From: Deltaproteobacteria bacterium
GTDB lineage: Bacteria; Desulfobacterota; Desulfobacteria; C00003060
NCBI GenBank assembly: GCA_030667105.1
Contig: DAOUWN010000076.1
Span: 1-8,117 of the forward strand
Length of the DNA stretch: 8,117 nt
Reading direction: 5' to 3'
Made by a program: the position numbers and the translations under genes. The notes beneath the pieces were generated by a model, which ran no database searches, was not told where the DNA came from, and worked only from the letters and a program-made list of their open reading frames with translations. Positions 5,400 through 8,117 of the stretch are shown piece by piece. Position 1 is the first letter of the stretch; each line of letters starts with the position of its first letter.

Positions 5400-6161
5400 A
5401 TGATCAAGCTGGTTGACGTTCACAAGTCATTCAATGGGCAAAAGGTCCTGGACGGCCTTGACCTTGAGATTGAAACCGGCAAAATCACGGTTGTCATCGG
5501 CCGGAGCGGAGGCGGAAAGAGTGTCCTTCTTAAGCACATAATAGGGCTAATAAGGCCGGATCGAGGGGAGGTCCTGGTTGACGGCGTGGACATTACCCGT
5601 CTGAATGATCGAAGACTCAACGACATCAGAAAGAATTTCGGGATGCTTTTTCAAGATGCCGCCCTGTTTGATTCCATGACGGTAGGAGAAAACGTGGCTT
5701 TTCCCCTGAACGAGCATACCCGGTTAAAGCGGCGCCAGATTGACGAGATTGTCCAGCAGAAGCTTTTTCAGGTTGGTCTCAGGGATGTGGCCCACAAGAT
5801 GCCTTCAGAACTGAGCGGTGGCATGCGAAAGCGCGTAGGTTTGGCGCGTGCCATGGCCCTTGATCCCAAGGTTATCCTCTTTGATGAGCCCACCACAGGC
5901 CTTGACCCCATCACGGCAGACGCCATTGACCGTTTGATCGTTGACACCCAGAAACATACAAAGGCCACGTGTGTGGCTATCAGTCATGATATTGAGTCCA
6001 CCTTCAAGATCGCCGACGCAGTGGCTATGATCTACCATGGAAAGATCATTGTGAGTGGCACGCCCGATGCTGTCAAGGCCTCTGAGGTCCCGGCCCTGCA
6101 ACAGTTTATCCAGAGGAAGGCCGAAGGCCCTATTATGAATCATCATGTCTTGGATATGTAG
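5400..6161 (+). CDS. mlaF: MlaF-family ABC transporter ATP-binding protein
   Basis: This is the cytoplasmic ATPase that powers the MlaE permease. At 253 residues it has a typical length (E. coli MlaF is about 270). All nucleotide-binding motifs are intact: Walker A GRSGGGKS (34-41), Q-loop Gln85 in MLFQD, ABC signature LSGGM (138-142) followed by RKRVGLARA, Walker B VILFDEP (158-164), and H-loop His196 in ISHD. The SGGMRKR form of the signature region is typical of the Mla/Mkl subfamily. Start ATG 5400 gives MIKLVDVHKSF, the normal beginning of such a domain. The ribosome binding site ahead is weak (GGA about 10 bases upstream). The last residues after QQFIQRK form a short tail; in E. coli the MlaF tail helps dimer contacts. 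mlaD follows 24 bases later. Confidence 0.95.
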   Translation: MIKLVDVHKSFNGQKVLDGLDLEIETGKITVVIGRSGGGKSVLLKHIIGLIRPDRGEVLVDGVDITRLNDRRLNDIRKNFGMLFQDAALFDSMTVGENVAFPLNEHTRLKRRQIDEIVQQKLFQVGLRDVAHKMPSELSGGMRKRVGLARAMALDPKVILFDEPTTGLDPITADAIDRLIVDTQKHTKATCVAISHDIESTFKIADAVAMIYHGKIIVSGTPDAVKASEVPALQQFIQRKAEGPIMNHHVLDM

Positions 6162-6185
6162 GATAGGGATAGGCATAGAAAGGTC

Positions 6186-7679
6186 ATGAAAAGACTGAGC
6201 GTTGAAGCAAAGGTGGGGTTTTTTGTGGTCATCGGAATCTTGATCCTGGCCTATATGTCCATGAAGCTGGGCAGGCTGCAATACGGACCAGACAAGAGAT
6301 ACGAAGTGTATGGTTACTTTGATTCTGCTGAAGGCCTTGTCAAGGGAGTGCCTGTGCAGGTCGCCGGTGTGGAAGTTGGGCGGGTCAAAGACATCATCCT
6401 GGAGGCCGGCAAGGCAAAAGTCATACTTCAACTAGATCCTGACGTCGAGATAGGCGAAGACGTGGAAGCCCTCATTCGCACAAAAGGTGTGCTCGGAGAC
6501 AAATATGTCGAACTAGTCTTGGGGTTGCCACAAGCGCCCCCTATCAAGCGTGGCGGACGCATCCGGCAAACCGTGTCTGCCACCAATATCGATACGCTGC
6601 TGCAGCAACTTGGCTCTATCGGAAAGGATATTAAGGAGTTTACTGGCACCTTCTCGGGAGTTCTGGGAGGAGAGGACGGCAAGGCATCTCTTAAGATTAT
6701 CATCGATAACCTCCAGGAGCTGGCCCAGACTCTCAATGAAACGGTGAAAAGGAACCAGGAGAATATCAACCGGACACTGGACAATTTCTCCTTTTTTTCC
6801 AAAGACCTTAGAGAGATAAGTGGTACGAACAAGGAGGCTTTAAGAGAGATTGTGGCTAACTTCAGGGAGGCTTCCGGTCAGTTGCGAGAAACCATCATTG
6901 CCTTCAACCAAATCACGGAAAAGATCAACTGTGGTGAGGGTACCATCGGAAAACTCATCCATGATGAAGAGACGGTCGAGACCATGAATCAGACCCTGGT
7001 TGCCCTGAGGGACATTGCTGAGAAGATCGACCGGGGTGAGGGGACCATTGGGAGATTGGTCAAGGATGAAGAGACCGTGGATAACCTTAATACGACCTTG
7101 AGCAGCATCAACGAGTATCTCCAAAAAGAAGAAAGATTCCAAACTTATGTAGACTACAGGGGAGAATATCTATTCGACGCTGAGGACATGAAGTCATACC
7201 TTTCACTTCGGATTCAGCCCAAAGAGGACAAGTATTATCTCTTGCAGATCGTAGACGACCCGGCCGGAAAGAAAAAAGAGACTGTAACCACCACAACAGA
7301 GGGAGGCGTTACCACTACTGAGAACAAGGAAGAGATTGAGAAAGATAAACTCAAGTTCTCTGCTCAGATTGCCAAACGTTACTATGACTTGGGACTGCGA
7401 GGGGGGATTTTTGAGTCAACAGGTGGAGTGGCAGCCGACTATTATCTGTTTGATGACCGCCTGGTGCTCTCCATGGAAGCCTTTGATTTTGATCCGGACG
7501 AAAACCCCCACCTAAAGTTCAAAATGGATTATACGCCATTTCAATTCCTGTATTTGACGGGTGGTTTTGACAATTTCATAAGCGACGAGGGCAAGGAATC
7601 CGTCTTCGTGGGTGTTGGCCTGCAGTTTTCGGATCAGGATCTAAAAACACTTATCTCCGGCGCGCCCATTCCCAAGTAA
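6186..7679 (+). CDS. mlaD: Long MlaD-family MCE protein with helical stalk and barrel-like C-terminus
   Basis: This is the lipid-binding partner of MlaE/MlaF. At 497 residues it is far longer than E. coli MlaD (about 183). It has one N-terminal membrane anchor (about 10-28, GFFVVIGILILAYMSM) and then an MCE domain (about 38-116) with the family pattern AEGLVKGVPVQVAGVEVG (48-65). A long helical region (about 135-315) contains two 34-residue tandem repeats. The final region (about 317-483) alternates polar and aromatic/aliphatic residues in roughly ten short strands. It is broken by a Thr/Lys/Glu-rich loop at about 362-388. That region looks like a small outer-membrane beta-barrel. From memory, the diderm Firmicute Veillonella has an MlaD with a C-terminal barrel that bridges both membranes. 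The same design here is inferred. No separate mlaC or mlaB follows. The ribosome binding site is AAAGG 2 bases before ATG, which is close. Confidence 0.9.
   Translation: MKRLSVEAKVGFFVVIGILILAYMSMKLGRLQYGPDKRYEVYGYFDSAEGLVKGVPVQVAGVEVGRVKDIILEAGKAKVILQLDPDVEIGEDVEALIRTKGVLGDKYVELVLGLPQAPPIKRGGRIRQTVSATNIDTLLQQLGSIGKDIKEFTGTFSGVLGGEDGKASLKIIIDNLQELAQTLNETVKRNQENINRTLDNFSFFSKDLREISGTNKEALREIVANFREASGQLRETIIAFNQITEKINCGEGTIGKLIHDEETVETMNQTLVALRDIAEKIDRGEGTIGRLVKDEETVDNLNTTLSSINEYLQKEERFQTYVDYRGEYLFDAEDMKSYLSLRIQPKEDKYYLLQIVDDPAGKKKETVTTTTEGGVTTTENKEEIEKDKLKFSAQIAKRYYDLGLRGGIFESTGGVAADYYLFDDRLVLSMEAFDFDPDENPHLKFKMDYTPFQFLYLTGGFDNFISDEGKESVFVGVGLQFSDQDLKTLISGAPIPK
6918..7121 (+). repeat. Two tandem 34-residue repeats inside mlaD
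   Basis: Residues 245-278 and 279-312 of MlaD are similar units of 34 residues. Each begins EKI, then (N/D)(C/R)GEGTIG, (K/R)L, two variable residues, DEETV and a helical segment ending in a similar Asn/Thr/Leu pattern. GEGTIG-type units recur in long MCE proteins. They probably form turns between stacked helices in the stalk. Unit one has Cys249 where unit two has Arg283. Confidence 0.75.
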
Positions 7680-7735
7680 AGAACTTAGAATGCGTTTGCC
7701 CGTTTGAAATCCGTAACTTCTAACGCGGATAAACC

Positions 7736-7859
7736 GGGATTAAGGGATTGCAAATTTAGGAACCTGCCTCGCCGGCAGGCGGGTTGCCGGAATCATCCAT
7801 ATTCTAATTCCTCAATTCCTGCGATGTTTTCAAGCCGTCTAGGCGCAATCCTTAAATCC
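7736..7859. repeat. Imperfect long inverted repeat enclosing a GC-rich hairpin
   Basis: GGGATTAAGGGATTGC (7736-7751) is matched by the inverted GCAATCCTTAAATCC (7845-7859), allowing small indels. Between them lies the GC-rich hairpin at 7761-7785. The interior also holds degenerate AATTCCT units (7806-7819) whose complement resembles the GGATT units of the arms. The 124-base block could be a small non-autonomous palindromic repeat or the structured leader of the next gene. I cannot see target-site duplications. Confidence 0.35.
7761..7785 (+). repeat. GC-rich hairpin after the mla operon
   Basis: AACCTGCCT (7761-7769) pairs with AGGCGGGTT (7777-7785) over 9 bp including one T-G wobble, with a 7-base loop. 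It is the strongest stem in the window and lies 81 bases past the mlaD stop. No T run follows, so it is not a classical intrinsic terminator. It may still act as an mRNA end or be a copy of a dispersed palindrome, since its core GCCGGCAGGC (7771-7780) also occurs at 5358-5367. Confidence 0.55.
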
Positions 7860-7876
7860 TTCAATAAGGGGGCCGT

Positions 7877-8117
7877 ATGAAACGCCAGGTCGAATATTTT
7901 GAAAAGCCGGGTTCCCAGAATACCCAGGCATGTATGGACATCCTTTGCAAACTGATCCATGATGAGGGTTACAAGGACGTGGTTGTGGCATCTACCTCAG
8001 GTGAAACCGGCATCATGGCAGCGAAAACCTTGCAGGAAGAGGATGCAAACCTTGTAGTGGTCGCCCACTCCGTAGGCTTTTTGGGACCAAACCAGGATCA
8101 GTTCTCGGATGATGCCT
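7877..8117 (+). CDS. Stand-alone pyruvate kinase alpha/beta (C-terminal) domain protein, cut by window end
   Basis: The ATG at 7877 opens a frame that runs 80 codons to the window edge without a stop. It is preceded by AAGGGGG with about 4 bases of spacing, a good ribosome binding site. The visible part begins with VEYFEKPGSQNT, continues with a helix, then strand DVVVAS and TSGETG, then a second strand LVVVAHSVGF. This is the Rossmann-like pattern of the pyruvate-kinase C-terminal alpha/beta domain family. Such free-standing proteins occur in archaea and anaerobic bacteria. In pyruvate kinase this domain binds effectors; the free-standing form has no assigned activity that I know of. The catalytic barrel of pyruvate kinase is absent from the visible N-terminus, so this is not a normal pyruvate kinase. 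Its relation to the mla operon is unclear; a 197-base gap with hairpins suggests separate transcription. Confidence 0.75.
   Translation, partial: MKRQVEYFEKPGSQNTQACMDILCKLIHDEGYKDVVVASTSGETGIMAAKTLQEEDANLVVVAHSVGFLGPNQDQFSDDA

Noticed and set aside
5805..6431. 208-codon minus-strand open frame across mlaF and mlaD
   Set aside because: It is antisense to two well-supported genes with intact motifs, and its own translation shows His/Asp-rich, family-less sequence typical of a shadow frame.

Overview
The window reads as a piece of a Gram-negative (diderm) bacterial chromosome with a balanced to moderately GC-rich base composition. The gene set is a YifB/ComM-type AAA+ ATPase, a ThiD-ThiN fusion, an MlaE-MlaF-MlaD lipid transporter whose MlaD is very long, and a stand-alone pyruvate-kinase C-terminal-domain protein. 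This combination fits the Desulfobacterota / former Deltaproteobacteria best. That placement is an inference from gene content and is not proven by a marker gene.

Layout, left to right. (1) At 2-217 is the AT-rich 3' end of an unrecognised plus-strand gene cut by the window edge. (2) At 248-1783 is yifB/comM, a complete AAA+ ATPase gene with a TTG start behind a run of nine G. (3) At 1784-2039 is a non-coding stretch with two inverted repeats, one of them a candidate terminator. (4) At 2040-2300 (+) and 2330-2620 (-) are two small convergent genes of unknown function. (5) At 2621-3050 is a 430-base stretch without a supported gene, holding one plus-strand terminator-like hairpin. (6) At 3051-4382 (-) is thiDN, thiamine biosynthesis. 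(7) At 4383-4569 is a compact divergent control region with two good sigma-70-type promoters back to back and an inverted GGAGCTTA repeat. (8) At 4570-7679 (+) are mlaE, mlaF and mlaD, a complete ABC permease, ATPase and MCE-protein set. (9) At 7680-7876 is an intergenic region rich in inverted repeats. (10) At 7877 to the window end is the start of a pyruvate kinase alpha/beta-domain protein.

How the genes work together. The mla genes form one operon for phospholipid movement across the envelope: MlaF hydrolyses ATP, MlaE is the inner-membrane permease, and MlaD carries the lipid-binding MCE domain. MlaD here is 497 residues and ends in about 170 residues of alternating beta-strand character that resemble an outer-membrane barrel. 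No mlaB, mlaC or mlaA is present in the window. Together this suggests a one-protein bridge from inner to outer membrane instead of the E. coli-style shuttle. ThiDN supplies HMP phosphorylation and probably thiamine-phosphate synthesis. It is not functionally tied to mla but shares its control region. The most interesting parts are the bridge-like MlaD, the divergent promoter region, the repeat-rich 7680-7876 interval and the unexplained 2621-3050 interval. No mobile element, CRISPR array, tRNA or rRNA was seen.
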